Source: Mytilus trossulus (taxonomy: Eukaryota > Mollusca > Bivalvia > Mytilida > Mytilidae). Taken from it: a DNA stretch of 64,000 nt. The translations under genes were made by a program, and so were the position numbers. The DNA is taken from NCBI RefSeq assembly GCF_036588685.1, contig NC_086381.1, forward strand, positions 65,541,436 to 65,605,435. Direction: 5' to 3'. Under the pieces are notes generated by a model. It saw only the letters and a list, made by a program, of their open reading frames with translations, made no database searches and was not told where the DNA came from. This document shows positions 33,915 through 46,190 of this stretch, piece by piece. The number at the start of each line of letters is the position of its first letter. Position 1 is the stretch's first letter.

Positions 33915-36045
33915 GATCACATTTTTTTTCCAGATCCATCAATAAAACAAACACTACCAGCTTCAATTGGCAACTTGTGACTTCCACATCTAAATTTATT
34001 AATAGTATACATCATTTCAGGTGGGGAAACAGAGAGATATTTCTCAAAACCAAATTCAGTCTTACAATTAATTCTATAATTAATACACTTAGGTGAGTTA
34101 AATATTTGTGCTTTCCAATTTTCAATAAATTTTTCATGAAGAAACTGTTTAACTTGTCTTGACAGTAACATTTCTTTCCATAGTTTGGTTATTCCTACAA
34201 TGATTATAACCACATTCAAGTAAAATTTCGTTGATACATGGTAACCATTTAGAGTGATACACATCATCTTCGTCAAGTCTATATAACATATCATATCGTG
34301 CGTGATATTTTCTTTTTTTTACCATTTAAAATAAGTTGCAAAAAGACAACCATTCTGGCTTTAATACAAATAGGCATAGGTTCTCTACCAAGCTCTCCAT
34401 AAACAATACAATTTGGAGTACATTTTTTAATCTTCAAAATATACTTGCAAAATTCTATTGCAAAGATTAAATAATTTCATTGTTTTCGTAACCCCACACT
34501 TGAGCACCATATAACAATATAGGTGCAACCATTGCATCAAATATTTGTATCAAAATATCAACTGGTAAACAAAGCCTTCTCGCTTTACACAATGCATAGA
34601 GCATGACCTTCCTAGCCTGTTAGACTAGCCGAGCTTTAGTTTTTGAAAGTGTACCGTGGCTTTTCTTAAAAAAGACTGTTCCCAGATATTGAAAATCTTC
34701 TATAACAACTATTTATTCATTATTATATAAAAACTGAGTATTCTCACACTGCCTATTTTTGAAAGTAGAATAACATTGGTCTTAGTTACATTGACTTTAA
34801 GTTTCCAGGTCTCACAATATAAAAACATCACATTTAGACTTTAGTGCAGATTGCAATTCAGCTGCCAGATTCTGCAAAAATAACAGTATCATCAGCATAT
34901 ATACTAGTCAACAAAAGAAACGATACACGACTTTAGAATAAAATTTATCAAAGAGTATTAAAATTTTAACAAAATGAGTTACACTATTTCCAAAGGCTTT
35001 CATTTGCAATGTATGCAATTGTGATAATGAAAATCAAAACCTTTCGGAGAGTACCTTAATTCCATGTAAACGATCATAGGGTGCAAATTATTTTTGTGGA
35101 AAGTTTGACACAAAATCGTCACACAATTTTCTAAGTACCAAATAGAATTATCAAATTCGTTTAAAAAATATTCATAACGCTAATCAAGTTTATATGTTCA
35201 TGTTGTAACTAATTATATATAATGGGTTGAATTGAAAAAAATGGATAAAAAATGTGTTTATGAAATCTCAAAAATGCAAAAAAATAAATTGTTTTCGTCT
35301 CAAATCAATGTTTTAGATATGAAAACAACACACTGTAACTTTAGAACCTTTCGGATTAGTTTTAAGATTGTTAACGTTCTTTTTAAATTCACTTTACACA
35401 TACAGTCAATGGTAAATCAATTGATAATGTTTATATTTTAACGATTTCTTGTTGGGCAGAACTTTGCTTTACAAATAAACAAATAAACTGTACGATTTTT
35501 AAAAAAGAATTAATGTCAAATATTGTCTTTATTGTCATTGAAAGGTTGACATCATTAGTTAGAACTTCTGTTTTTAAAATTGTTGTTTTATGTTAATTTT
35601 GTCAAAAAACTTGACTTTCGCAAAATGACGTCACGAAGCCCCAAAAAATCTTTTTTTTTAAACGGATTTATATTTTCATGGTCATTTAATATCACTACCT
35701 TCAATATTGGTCCTATAAACGAGAAACTTCATCTTTAATTCGAAAAAAGTCTTGTATCGTTTCTTGTGTTGACTAGTATAGTAACAAATACAATTTAACC
35801 TTCAATATCATCATTATCAAACAGCAAGTGAGAAATAGTACATACATCATTAAGACCATCATAGGCATCTGATAAGAACTATGTCAGATCATTAAGAAAA
35901 AATGAAAATATTAAATAAGAGAGGTTTTCTCCTGGTCTGACTCCTACATTTTGAGTAAAATATTCAGAGAAATTATTACCTTCTCTTATACATGATTTTG
36001 CATTTTCATACAGATTCTGTACAGCAATAAGCATTTTACCATCTC
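33915..36045 (-). mobile_element. Decayed LINE (non-LTR retrotransposon), split by an inserted element
   Basis: On the minus strand, in order, are a reverse-transcriptase block GVRPGENLSYLIFSFFLNDL (about 35.9 kb), the catalytic YADDTVIFAES (about 34.88 kb), PILLYGAQVWGYE (about 34.5 kb), and a C-terminal FRCGSHKLPIEAG (about 33.97 kb). This is the normal order of a LINE reverse transcriptase from finger/palm to C-terminus. Frameshifts and stops break it, so it is dead. The endonuclease domain and 5' end are missing. A separate element occupies 34,904-35,778. The clade is not assigned; the C-terminal pattern is of the L2/CR1/jockey kind. Confidence 0.85.
34904..35778. mobile_element. 875-bp terminal-inverted-repeat element inside the LINE
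   Basis: The ends are CTAGTCAACAAAAGAAACGA with the following ACACGACTT, and its reverse complement (AAGTCTTGTATCGTTTCTTG..TTGACTAG) with small mismatches. TA/TATA flanks both ends, as for TA-target DNA transposons. No transposase motif is seen inside and the longest frame is 69 codons. It is therefore probably a non-autonomous copy. Confidence 0.8.
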
Positions 36046-36125
36046 GTAACTTGCCATAGTTAACTATGGCAAAAATTGTTACGAAATGGTATTGATGATA
36101 AAATGCTTATTGCTGTACAGAATCT
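36013..36125. repeat. Inverted duplication of a LINE end
   Basis: AGATTCTGTACAGCAATAAG and the next ~12 bases at 36,013 reappear inverted at 36,090-36,125 (GCTTATTGCTGTACAGAATC). The spacer of about 45 bp itself contains TAGTTAACTA. It marks the 5' border of the LINE fragment. Confidence 0.7.
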
Positions 36126-36161
36126 ACTAACCAAGTCCGTCCGTCCGTCAGTCCTGTTTCT

Positions 36162-37330
36162 TGTCATCGCAACTCCTCTCAAACCGCTCAACAGAATTTC
36201 ACGAAACCTTTTCAGATACTAAGGACATACTATGTAGTTGTGCATATCGACGGGAAATTGCGATTCAATTTTTTTTCTAGGAGTTATGCCCCTTTGAACT
36301 TATTTACTTTAACGTACTACTGCAACAGTTTGTCATCGCAACTCCTCTCAAACCACACAACAGAATTTCACGAAACCTTTTCAGTTAATAAGGACATACT
36401 ATGTAGTTGTGCATATCAACGGGAAATTGCGATTCAATTTTTTTTCCAGGAGTTATACGCCCCTTTGAACTTATTTACTTTAATGTACTACTGCAACAGT
36501 TTGTCATCGCAACTCCTCTCAAACCACACAACAGAATTTCACGAAACCTTTTCAGTTAATAAGGACACTATGTAGTTGTGCATATCGACGGGAAATTGCG
36601 ATTCAATTTTTTTTCTAGGAGTTACGCCCCTTTGAACTTATTTACTTTAGTGTACTACTGCAACAGTTTGTCATCGCAACTCCTCTCAAACCACACAACA
36701 GAATTTCACGAAACCTTTTCAGATAATAAGGACATACTATGTAGTTGTGCATATCAACGGGAAATTGCGATTCAATTTTTTTTCCAGGAGTTATACGCCC
36801 CTTTGAACTTATTTACTTTAATGTACTAGTGCAACAGTTTGTCATCGCAACTCCTCTCAAACCACACAACAGAATTTCACGAAACCTTTTCAGTTAATAA
36901 GGACATACTATGTAGTTGTGCATATTGAAGGAAAATTGCGATTCAATTTTTTTTCTAGGAGTTACGCCCCTTTGAACTTATTTACTTTAGTGAATTACTG
37001 CAACAGTTTGTCATCGCAACTCCTCTAAAACTACTCAACAGAATTTCATGAAACCTTTTCCATGATTTCAGATAATAAGGACATACTATGTAGATGTGCA
37101 TATCGACAAGACATTTTTATTCATTTTTTTTTTCTAGGAGTTATGCCCCTTTGAACTTATTTGCTTCAATGTACTTCTGCAACAGTTTGTCATCTCAACT
37201 CCTCTGAAACCACACAACAGAATTTCATGAAATTTTGTAGATAATAAGGACATACTATGCATGTAGATGTGCATATTGATAGGAAATTATTATTCAATAT
37301 TTTTTCTTATACAATTTTTTTCCTTACACT
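36162..37330 (+). repeat. Tandem array, about 170-bp unit, seven copies
   Basis: TGTCATCGCAACTCCTCTCA (or a close variant) recurs at 36162, 36331, 36502, 36669, 36840, 37009 and 37188, giving periods of 167-179 bp. A CCGTCCGTCCGTCAG tract precedes it and GAGCGTGCTCACTAAGG follows. The open frames across it are the translated repeat. The last copies are the most diverged, and three inner copies are near-identical. Confidence 0.92.
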
Positions 37331-37799
37331 TATTTAATTTCTCCAATGACAATGTGGGGACGTGGGGTATGTGAGCGTGCTCACTAAGGTTCTTTTATTG
37401 ATTTAGGGATATACGGCTGGCGGGCATGTGTGTTCAATTACATGAAAAGCCTTGGAAGAAATATTTTCAAATTCAGATAAGTTGTTTCCTGTGACTAAAT
37501 GAAGGCCAATTGCAATTTTCATGATTTCAGATATCTTCTTGTTGAGTTAACATCCTTTTTAATATCCAAAAGTGGTACTTGTACTTCTAATGTGCTTCAG
37601 TTATTTCTCTATGAACAGAAATTGTTAATTATATACTGGTATAAAAAGTTTGATTACACTAAGTGTGTTTATACGACTGCAAAATATTTTTTGGGATCGT
37701 ATAATGGTATGATGTCATCGTCTGCGTCGTCATAGGAAGACACATTTAGTTTCCGAACAATTATTTGAGTTTAAGTGAATGGATCTCTATGAATTTTTT

Positions 37800-38107
37800 A
37801 AGAAGGTTTATTACCACAAAAGGAAGGTTGGGATGATTTTGGGGATGATGGTCCCAACCGTTTTGGAATAAGGGGCCCAAAAAAAGCACTTTCTAGTTTC
37901 AGGATAATAACTTGTGTATAAGTATATGGTTGTCGCTTTGACGTATTCACCATTTCCTTTCTCAATTTTATGATTACTCTGAAATTGTACCAAATTTTTT
38001 GATACTACAAGAAGAAGGTTGAGATTCATTTTGGGGGGTTATTGTGCCAACAGTTTAGGAAAAAAGGGACAAAAAACATGCATTTTTGTAGTTTCCAGAC
38101 AATAAGT
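37800..38107. repeat. Two direct copies of a 'GAAGGTTGGGATGATTTTGGGG' repeat
   Basis: Units of about 190 bp start near 37,822 and 38,012 and share CCCAACCGTTT.GGAA/AAGGG and TTTC.GGATAATAA..TTGTGTATAAGT. The same family resumes at 39,045-39,120, so the LINE at 38,108 was inserted into it. Related text continues at 39,900-40,150. Confidence 0.65.
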
Positions 38108-39045
38108 TGTGTGTGAGTGTATGATTGATTGATTGATTGATTATCTTTATTTCCTCCATAATATGAAGATTTTACAATTTATATTATAAGAACAGAATCA
38201 AGAACATAACATATTTACATATTCTAAACAACATCAAAGTATACAAACAGCAATAAAAAGTACTATAGGTAGATACATAATTACATATGAAATAGAGTCA
38301 AAAACAAAACGTCTATAATTCACCAACTTCATACAAGAACAACATTAGTTAAGATCAAATATGTGACTATAAAGATCATAATTGAAGACCTGATATAGTT
38401 TATACATATAATCTGCTATGTGGCACATCAAGAGGCTCCATACATCAGCATTTATAGTTTGCATGGTATGATTCATACTTCCAAGTAACGACTCGATAAT
38501 TTCGTCATCATCTTGATTAAAGAAACGAACGGAATCCTCTACGTCAAGAATATCAACAATTTTGTAGAACATTTCTGTCCGAATTTGTAAAAGAGATGTA
38601 CAGCAAAGTATATAATGCATAAGTATATCCGTATTATATAAGTTACACAAGGAGCAATTTCCTGTTTGAATAGCTATGGCTCCTAATTTCACAAGCGTCA
38701 TAAATTTTGAATTTAGTGATGGATATGTTACCGCTAGTCGTAACAAACGATGTTCCGTCAAACAAGTATGTATTTTATGGTACCGCTTAAGTTCTGGTCG
38801 CCGTTCAACTGAGTGTTTCCATTTGTTTTCTTCGTATATGTCTAAAGTCTGTTTTACAATTTTGCTCCACAGTAGCTTGTCTGGAAAAAAAATTTCAGCC
38901 ACAAAGTTTTCAACAAAAACATCAAATTCATATTTCATTAAAATGTTGATGTAATCGTAAGTCAATGAAATTTGACTGGCCTCACCGGTTAATATTTGTC
39001 CCATACGAAAATTAAACATCCGTTTATGTATTGTTGTCGATTTTA
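38108..39045 (-). mobile_element. 5'-truncated LINE, reverse-transcriptase C-terminal region
   Basis: The minus-strand frame (38,345-39,145 in all) carries a C-terminal region with CSLC..H....C (GNCSLCNLYNTDILMHYILC), a cysteine-histidine cluster typical after the polymerase domain of several LINE clades. The 3' end has AATAAAG followed by a (AATC)5 tail, written on the + strand as GATTGATTGATTGATTGATT at 38,124. About 40 residues at the N-terminus of the frame come from the flanking repeat, not from the LINE. The catalytic domain is absent, so the copy is dead on arrival. Confidence 0.8.
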
Positions 39046-39479
39046 GTAAAACAAGGTTCCATACTACAAAGGAAAGGCTGGGATTGCATTTGGGGGTAAT
39101 TGCTCGAAGAAGGGATTTAAGAAGTAAGGGGGATTTTTTTTCCAATTATTGAAAAAAAAAGTTTCAAGAAGAAAAATTAAACCTTCAGTTGCACAATAGA
39201 TTTGCAAGATCTTAAATCACATTTATTTTGTGTCAGAAATTTGATCACAATCCTAATTCAGACAGAATCAAGCTTGAATTTTGACCATATTTGCCCCAAC
39301 TTTTCAGGTTTCAAACGCTGCGGTCGTATCAGGCTGCCCTTGGTGAAGCATTTCAGTAAATGGCTTATCACACTATTGGAGTGACAGATTTATTTCTAAA
39401 TTTTCTGTTTCTGAAATGCTGGTGATTATAATCTATATAGGACTGTATAAATATAGTAAGAAATTAAGAGGGAAGAAAG

Positions 39480-39650
39480 ATACCAGAGGGATGGTCACAT
39501 TCATAAAACAAAAATAAACTGACAACGCCACGGCTAAAAATGAAAAAGACAAACAATAGTACACATGACACAACATAGACAACTAAAGAATAAGTAACAC
39601 GAACCCCACCAAAAACTAGTAATGATCTCAGGTGCCCCGGAAGGGTAACT
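39480..39650 (+). repeat. Dispersed repeat ('AAGATACCAGAGGGA..' family)
   Basis: It aligns with 56,262-56,520: AAAGATACCAGAGGGA, AATAAACTGACAA.GCCA.GGC, AACACGAACCCC and GATCTCAGGTGC.CC. Confidence 0.75.
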
Positions 39651-40799
39651 GTTATGTTTTAGACATTTTGAAGATAATTACAGATACGTTTTATAGATTT
39701 ATAAAAGACATTGTATTAATGATAAATTAAATTTTTGTGTTATTTTTTTCTTTTCTTTGGTTAATTGTTTGTAAATTTTTGTGGTAGGTTGGTTTGTTAT
39801 TCTGTAAAAAAAACCACTATTTTTTGGAATGCTATATATATTTTTTTTTTAAGTAAGCTCCTTAAAGAACTTATGTTGTATATTAATAAACATACAATGT
39901 AAATTCAGATTTCGAATTTTGGGAACAGTTGGGATCCAAAGGGTCCTAAATTAAACTTTTGTTTGATTTCATCCAAAAATTGATTTCTTGGGTTTCTTTG
40001 ATATGCTGATGATATTGGACCATAAAAGGTAAATGTCCAATTTCAGTTCTTTGACCACATTCATTTTGTGTCACAAACCTATGCTGTGTCAAATATTCAA
40101 TCACAACCCAAATTCAGAGTTGTTTAAATTTTAAACGTATTGTCAAGACTAGCTCAACTGTGCAACACCTCTGCAGAAAAATCCGGTTTGCTGTCACTCT
40201 GACAGCCTTGTCGTTGAAATTACATTACAGTCTTTAACAATATGCAAATCCCATATAAGGTATAAAAAGCTAACATTTTTATCTCAACTGGCTAACCTTG
40301 ACCAAAATTTTTAACCAAACACTTTAACCTGAAGCTGGACAGACTGTCAGACCGACAGATGGACAAACAGACTATATCAATTAGTCAAATTATAATAAAA
40401 GCAATGACACATTAAACAGAACATTGTTTAAATTGAACGTAGGAGTACAATGAAATTTTTGGATAATATCTCCGAAATTTAAGCATTCAGAGTATATCTG
40501 ACATGGGTAAAAATGTTCATCAGGAATACATTTGTATATTTGTTCTTCAATTTCCAGATAAATCAGACAACAATTTAGAAAAAAAGTAATTTTAAGAATT
40601 TTTTGCAGTTTTTGGTTTTTATCTTTATATTAATATAGATGCAGATAAACTGCAAACAGCAAACAAAATTGAGCAAAGTAAGATCCTTAAATAGGTCCAC
40701 ATGACTAAAACTGTCAATTGACCTGTTAAGGAGTTCTTTATAGTTATTTTTAACATTTTTTTTTGTAATCTTTCACAAAATCTTCTCTGAAACCACTGG

Positions 40800-41070
40800 A
40801 TCAATTCTTATGTTGGACTGTTATACCACTGTCCCAGGTTAGGGGGGTCCCTATAACCCCGCCACATTATTTATGTATGTGCCTGTGCAAGTCAGGAGCC
40901 TGTAATTCAGTGGTTGTCGTTTGCTTATGTGTTACATATTTGTTTTCTCGTTTGAATTGTTTTAAATTGTTGTAAATTGTCATATCGTGGCCTATAATAG
41001 CTGACTATGCGGTGTGGGCTTTGCTCATTGTAGAAAGCAGTACGGTGGAGACTTAATGTTTGCACTCTGT
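40800..41070 (+). repeat. Short interspersed element copy
   Basis: TTATGTTGGACTGTTATACC to GGTGTGGGCTTTGCTCATTG, with the same order as 10,325-10,690. The 3' end is replaced by TCTGTCTGTCTGTCC and a different repeat. Confidence 0.8.
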
Positions 41071-41224
41071 CTGTCTGTCCATCTGTCAATTTTCCATACT
41101 TTTTTGTCAAGCCTGCGACTTTTGTCACAGAAAGTTCGACATAGGGATAGTGATCCGGCGGCAGCGTTACCTTACTTCTTAAAAGCTTTATATTGTAGAA
41201 GGTGAAAGACCTGGATGTTTCATA

Positions 41225-41815
41225 CTTTGTATATAGATGCTGTATGTTACGAAGTGTCCGTCAGTCACATGTCCAATGTCCTTGACCTCATTTTCATTGT
41301 TCAGTGACTACTTGAAAAAAAAAGAAGATTTTTTGTAATGTTGAATTCTCTCTTATTATAGGTAATAGGATAACTATATTTGGTATGTGCGTACCTTGCA
41401 GGGTCGTCATGACCGTCAGACAGTTTTCTCTTGACATCGACCTCATTTCATGGATCAGTTTAAATTTTGGTGGTCAAGTCCATATCTAAGATACTATAAG
41501 CGATAGGTCTAGTATATTTGGTGAATGGAAGGACTGTAAGGTGTACATGTCCAACTGTCAGATGTCATCTGACCTTGAATTCATTTGCATGGTTCATTGG
41601 TTATAGTTAAGTTTTTGTGTTTTGGTTTGTTTTTCTTATACTGTATGCAATAGGTCTACTATATTTGTTGTATGGAAGAATTGTTAGCTGTACACATCTG
41701 CCTGGCATGGTTCATCTGACCCTGACCTCATTTTCATGCTTCATTGGTCAATGTTTAGTTTTATATGTTATAGTTATACATGTGTACAAGAAGATATTAA
41801 CAGTTTTCTAAAATT
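41225..41815 (+). repeat. Tandem dispersed repeat, unit about 150-170 bp
   Basis: Four diverged units carry GACCTTGACCTCATTTTCAT-like text, CAATAGGTCTACTATATTTG and GAAGGACTGTAAGGTGTACA. The 64-codon open frame at 41,617 is translated repeat. Confidence 0.75.
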
Positions 41816-42118
41816 CGCTTAAAATAAGAAAATAACAAAATCAACACAGAATGGAACGAAAAGCGTTTTTATATTTCAGCACACACTAAAACTTGTTCAA
41901 CTTTGTGTTTATTTAAAAATATACAAAAATGTCCATTCTGTGTTGATTTTTTAGATGTTTCATATTTTTTATAGTTTCACTTTTTTTATTTTGAATATAT
42001 AAATAATAATAGAAGAATGCGTTTGAGCCAACCTCCAAACTATCCCATTGAGTCCCTGTAGTGAGGAGTAAGTGTAAATTGGAATAATATATATTATCCA
42101 CATTTTTTAACAAGTCTA

Positions 42119-42559
42119 TTGTCATTAGACGTTTCGGCAATGGAACTTTGGTTGTTTTGGCCATATAAACCACTTCGGCCATGTCATAAAAATTATTTCT
42201 GTCGTACTAAATGTGATATTATAAAGGAGTTGGGTGTATCATTTCATTCATATAACTTTGAAATTAACCATGGCCGATGTGGTGTTTGGACGAAACAACA
42301 TATGAATTTTTTCCCAGAAAAGTGTGTTGTTCAAGTTTTTGAAATTTTAATATTATTTTGTCAAAATTTTATGAAAATTAAACGAGACAAATTAATTTTA
42401 GTCAAGGTGTTTGGTATCACCACAATTGTCGGAAAATATAGAATTTGTTTGTATGAGAATAAGATACGACGAAAAGCAAAGCTCCTCGAGCTTTTCTCAG
42501 GTTTCGTAGAGCGTATAAATGAATTTTACATTTCTCATACTATGTACATATTTCATTAA
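42119..42559 (+). other. Open frame of 146 codons, probably not a gene
   Basis: It is long for this AT-rich DNA, but it has no signal peptide, domain or splice support. Its middle (about 42,355-42,425) is a diverged piece of the TTAAGGTGGTACC MITE interior. It does contain a basic C-terminal third (NKIRRKAKLL). I list it so that it can be tested, with low confidence. Confidence 0.12.
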
Positions 42560-43416
42560 GTTGTTTTTTATCCTACAATTTACACAATTACACACAGCAT
42601 TTAATTATAATGGCTTAGTTGTTAAAAATTTAAATCCAAATACTCGTCAAAGAGATTGGTGTATCAAAATGAACCTCAAAATGAACTGTCACACAAACAG
42701 AAATATTCAAATTACCGTTTGCTCACAGCATGCAGAAGAGGAGTAAACACAGACCTCATCTGTACAAGTATAACTAAAGCACTTATTCATTTGTGTACCT
42801 GATTTGTTCAATAGTTGTCCGGTTACAGGATAAATAATATACATACAAAAACAGACATATCTAAAGATACTTTCGCTAAAAACATATAAGAATCCAGCAA
42901 TTATCCTATTGAAAGATGAGTAGAATGATGTTCATTCATGTACACTTAAAATACTTTGCGTATAGTGAACAGACTTTCTTGTTTAAAACCCACAAGAATA
43001 ACACCTCCTGAAACGAAAGATTATTTTCATCAGCTTAAGTTATTAGAGAAGGGATAAGGCGACTAATCATTGCTGTTCAACAACATACAGCTAGGTGTTT
43101 ATACAGTACCGATATGACAAACACAAGCTATACTAAATCATACCAGGTAAAAAATGAAGTGAAGAGACTATTACAGATATCATGCCACCCATTGCATATA
43201 ATCTGCGCGCTATATAGTCAAACTTATACAGTTCCTTAAACTTGATAATTTGTATCAACAATCCTTTCTTTGTTCTATTTCTCAGTCTATGGAACAATTA
43301 TTCATTCCAGTAGATATACGAAATTAAACTTCTATACATACCTTAAAAAAGTTTTTGTAACAGAGGAGCTCGAGGTTTCGACAGAATCATAATAATACAG
43401 TTTAGTTTTTATACGC

Positions 43417-43470
43417 CCGTCCGTCCGTCTGTCCGTCCGTCCGTCTGTCTGTCTGTCCGTCTGTCTGTCC
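43417..43470. repeat. (CCGT/CTGT)n microsatellite
   Basis: CCGTCCGTCTGTCCGTCCGT repeats on. It leads into the tandem array that follows, as a similar tract does at 36,138. Confidence 0.9.
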
Positions 43471-43478
43471 GGCGTAAA

Positions 43479-44440
43479 CATGTCGCACCGTAACTTGAGA
43501 ACTACTTATCCAAATTTCATGAAACTTAATATAGTTGTTATTTATGATGGTCAAATGATCTGTATACTTTTTGGTGAAAATTAGATTTAAACTTTTTGAT
43601 TTACGGCACTTTGTAACTAAAACAGGGGTGTGGTTTATTTTCACATGTCGCACTGTATCTCAAAAACGATTCTTGATTATGGCTTAAAACTTTAAACACT
43701 TCTTAGTTATATTAATCTTAATATCTGTATACGTTTTGGTGATGATTCAAAATTTCATTTTTGAGTTATGAGTATTTTGTAAAAAAAGGGGGAGGGTTTT
43801 TTTACATGTCGCGCCATATCTCAAAATCGACTTATGAGTATTGCTACAAACTTTACACATGTCTTTGTTATATTAATCTTAAGATCTGTATACTTTTTGA
43901 TGATGATTCAAAATTTCATTTTTGAGTGATTGAGTATTTTGTAAAAAGGGGGAGGGTTTTTTTTACAAGTTGTGCCGTATCTCTATAACAATTTATGATT
44001 ATTGCTTAAAACTTTGCACACTTCTTTTTTTATATTGATCTAAAGATCTGTATACTTTTTGGTGATGATTCAAAATTTTATTTTGAGTTATTGACTATTT
44101 TGTTAAACAGGGGAGTTTTTTTTTACATGTCGTGCCGTATCTCAAAAATAATTTATGATTATTGCTTAAAACTTTACACACTTTTTTGTTATATTAATCT
44201 AAAGATCTGTATACTTTTTGGTTTTGATTCAAAATTTTATTTTAGTAATATTTAGTTTTTTGTAAAAAAAAAAAAAAAACAGGGTGGGGGCTTCCCGCCG
44301 TGTCTCAAAAACTCATGATATTTTGGTTATTGCTTAAAACTTTCTCAGAAACTACTTATGATAATTGCATATAACTTGCACATAAGATGTCGGGCGTATC
44401 ATGCGCTCATGGCGCAGCTGTATATATTGAAGATGGGAAG
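43479..44440 (+). repeat. Tandem array, about 163-bp unit, six copies
   Basis: ACATGTCGCACCGTAACTT-like starts occur near 43,478, 43,643, 43,804, 43,963, 44,124 and 44,295. Each unit has TTGCTTAAAACTTT, TATATTAATCT, AGATCTGTATACTTTTTGGT and CAAAATTTCATTTTTGAGT. The array ends with ATGCGCTCATGGCGCAGC. The architecture (CCGT tract, array, terminal GC-rich hairpin) parallels 36,138-37,380. Confidence 0.9.
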
Positions 44441-45119
44441 ACTTTGTCTAAAATCATTATGAAAATACTAGTATAACATTTTCATTTAACATATTTTAGA
44501 CTTATTTATGTTGTAAAATATTTTTTTCAAGCTTTATGTTCAACACATTGATAAATATTCCAGTTTCCTGTTTTCGGATATTTCATGATAAAAATCTTAG
44601 ATTTTGTCTCAAAATAGTTATTTGTGGCCATGGTCATGAAAATTTTGTCAGTTTCCGTATAAAATCAAGTTTATTGTCAAGTAAAAGTTTAAAAATTTTC
44701 GGTTTCTTATTTTCGAAGATTTTATCATTAAATCATAATTTGTCATCCTCAAAATAATAATTATTTTGTTCACTTTATTGGACATATATTTCATTGTTGT
44801 AAACTATCATGTTTATGATGTTCCAAAACGAGTTAAATTGAAATAAAAGAGTTTCTTTTTAAAAAGAATTCAAACGACAATTTAACCTAAACTCATCAAT
44901 TTTCACCACTATTAACTTGGAAGACTTAAAGTTAGTTGATCTGAATATAAACTGGAACACCCTGATAAAAACACACTGGAGAAGGTTTACTGTTGCAATT
45001 CTAGTAATGTTTAAACCGCATATATATTGAGTAGACTATGGCCGTGTTCACACCAAACGCCGTGTAGAGTAAACATGTTTACAATTAGTTTAGTGTAATG
45101 TATATTGGTTTCGCATTAC

Positions 45120-45420
45120 ATTTAGATATAGGAAGATGTGGTGTGAGTGCCAATGAGACAACTCTCCATCCAAATAACAATTTAAAAAGTAAACCATTAT
45201 AGATTAAAGTACGGCCTTCAACACGGAGCCTTGGCTCACACCGAACAACAAGCTATAAAGGGCCCCAAAATTACTAGTGTAAAACCATTCAAACGGGAAC
45301 ACCAATGGTCTAATCTATATAAACAAAACGAGAAACGAGAAACACGTATATATTACATAAACAAACGACAACTACTGTACATCAGATTCCTGACTTAGGA
45401 CAGGTGCAAACATTTGTTCA
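45120..45420 (-). repeat. Short interspersed element, inverted copy
   Basis: AGGAAGATGTGGTGTGAGTG then CCAATGAGACAACTCTCCAT through ACGGCCTTCAACACGGAGCC to TCCTGACTTAGGACAGGTGC. It is the reverse complement of the 10,325 family. Confidence 0.8.
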
Positions 45421-45542
45421 CATCTATACACCTTGTTTAGCTACCTGTACATAAGATTTGTTCCCACTTGTAAACTATATGTCGTTTAAATGTTCATTAC
45501 GTAGAACTGAATTCAAAATTTTTGGAAAATTTTTCTAGCGGT

Positions 45543-45818
45543 AAGGGAACAACCATTTGACTTCAAAAGGGGGGTGGGGGATGGGAATGGAAATATTCCG
45601 ATCCCCAATTTGATATAAAAAAAAATATGGTCATACAGATGATAAAAAAAATTATTCTGAATCAAGAGTTTCCCTATACATTATAGTGTTAAATATTGAA
45701 AAAAAAGTATTTGATCACCAGCATCGAAAAAAAAGGAATAAAAATGTACGCGCAAAAAAAAATTTGACTCAGATAAAAAAAATAACCACCCCCCTTATTT
45801 AAGTTAAGTGGTTGCTAC
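45543..45818. mobile_element. Terminal-inverted-repeat element (second member of the 5,588 family)
   Basis: The left end AGGGAACAACCATTTGACTT with a G run is inverted as CCCCCCTTATTTAAGTTAAG then TGGTTGCTACT. The interior is poly-A rich, as at 5,588-5,892. It ends directly against the LINE fragment. Confidence 0.65.
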
Positions 45819-46190
45819 TTTATTTGAGACGAATAATTAACATCAGATGGCCAAGTGTTATTTCAAACAGTGAACTATCAGAAAGAACAGGTGTGAAGAA
45901 TATAGTGAATGAGATCATGAGAAGGCGGTGGAAATATATTGGACATATACTGCGAATGGATAACAACCGGCATGTGAAAAAGGTATTGACATGGACACCG
46001 CAAGGGAAAAGAAAGCCTGGAAGACCGAAAGGCACATGGAGGAGAGATATAGCAGCAGAGATAAAAAGACATGGATACACCTGGAAACAAATAGAAAGAA
46101 TCGCGAAAGATAGAACGAGTTGGAGGTCCCTTGTTGATGCCTTATGTGTTCAAGAACATGAAGAGGATTAAGTAAGTAAGTACTTTATGA
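45812..46190 (+). mobile_element. LINE fragment, C-terminal end of reverse transcriptase (RTE-like)
   Basis: A 119-codon frame ends at TAA near 46,171. It has the conserved C-terminal text RRIINIRWPSVISN, RRWKYIGHILRM, GKRKPGRPKGTWRRDI and a W..L..ALC end, which is common in RTE-type LINE polyproteins. The frame is followed by TAAGTAAGTAAG, a short simple-repeat tail typical of that group. The catalytic domain is missing. The clade call is from recall and needs a search. Confidence 0.8.

Noticed and set aside
36240-36829. Two long open frames with repeated peptide text
   Set aside because: They are translations of the ~170-bp tandem array.
39202-39384. 60-codon frame downstream of the LINE
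   Set aside because: It lies in repeat text that recurs near 40,050 and has no coding support.
42119-42559. 146-codon open frame as a gene
   Set aside because: No domain, signal, splice or codon pattern, and its middle is a MITE-interior fragment.
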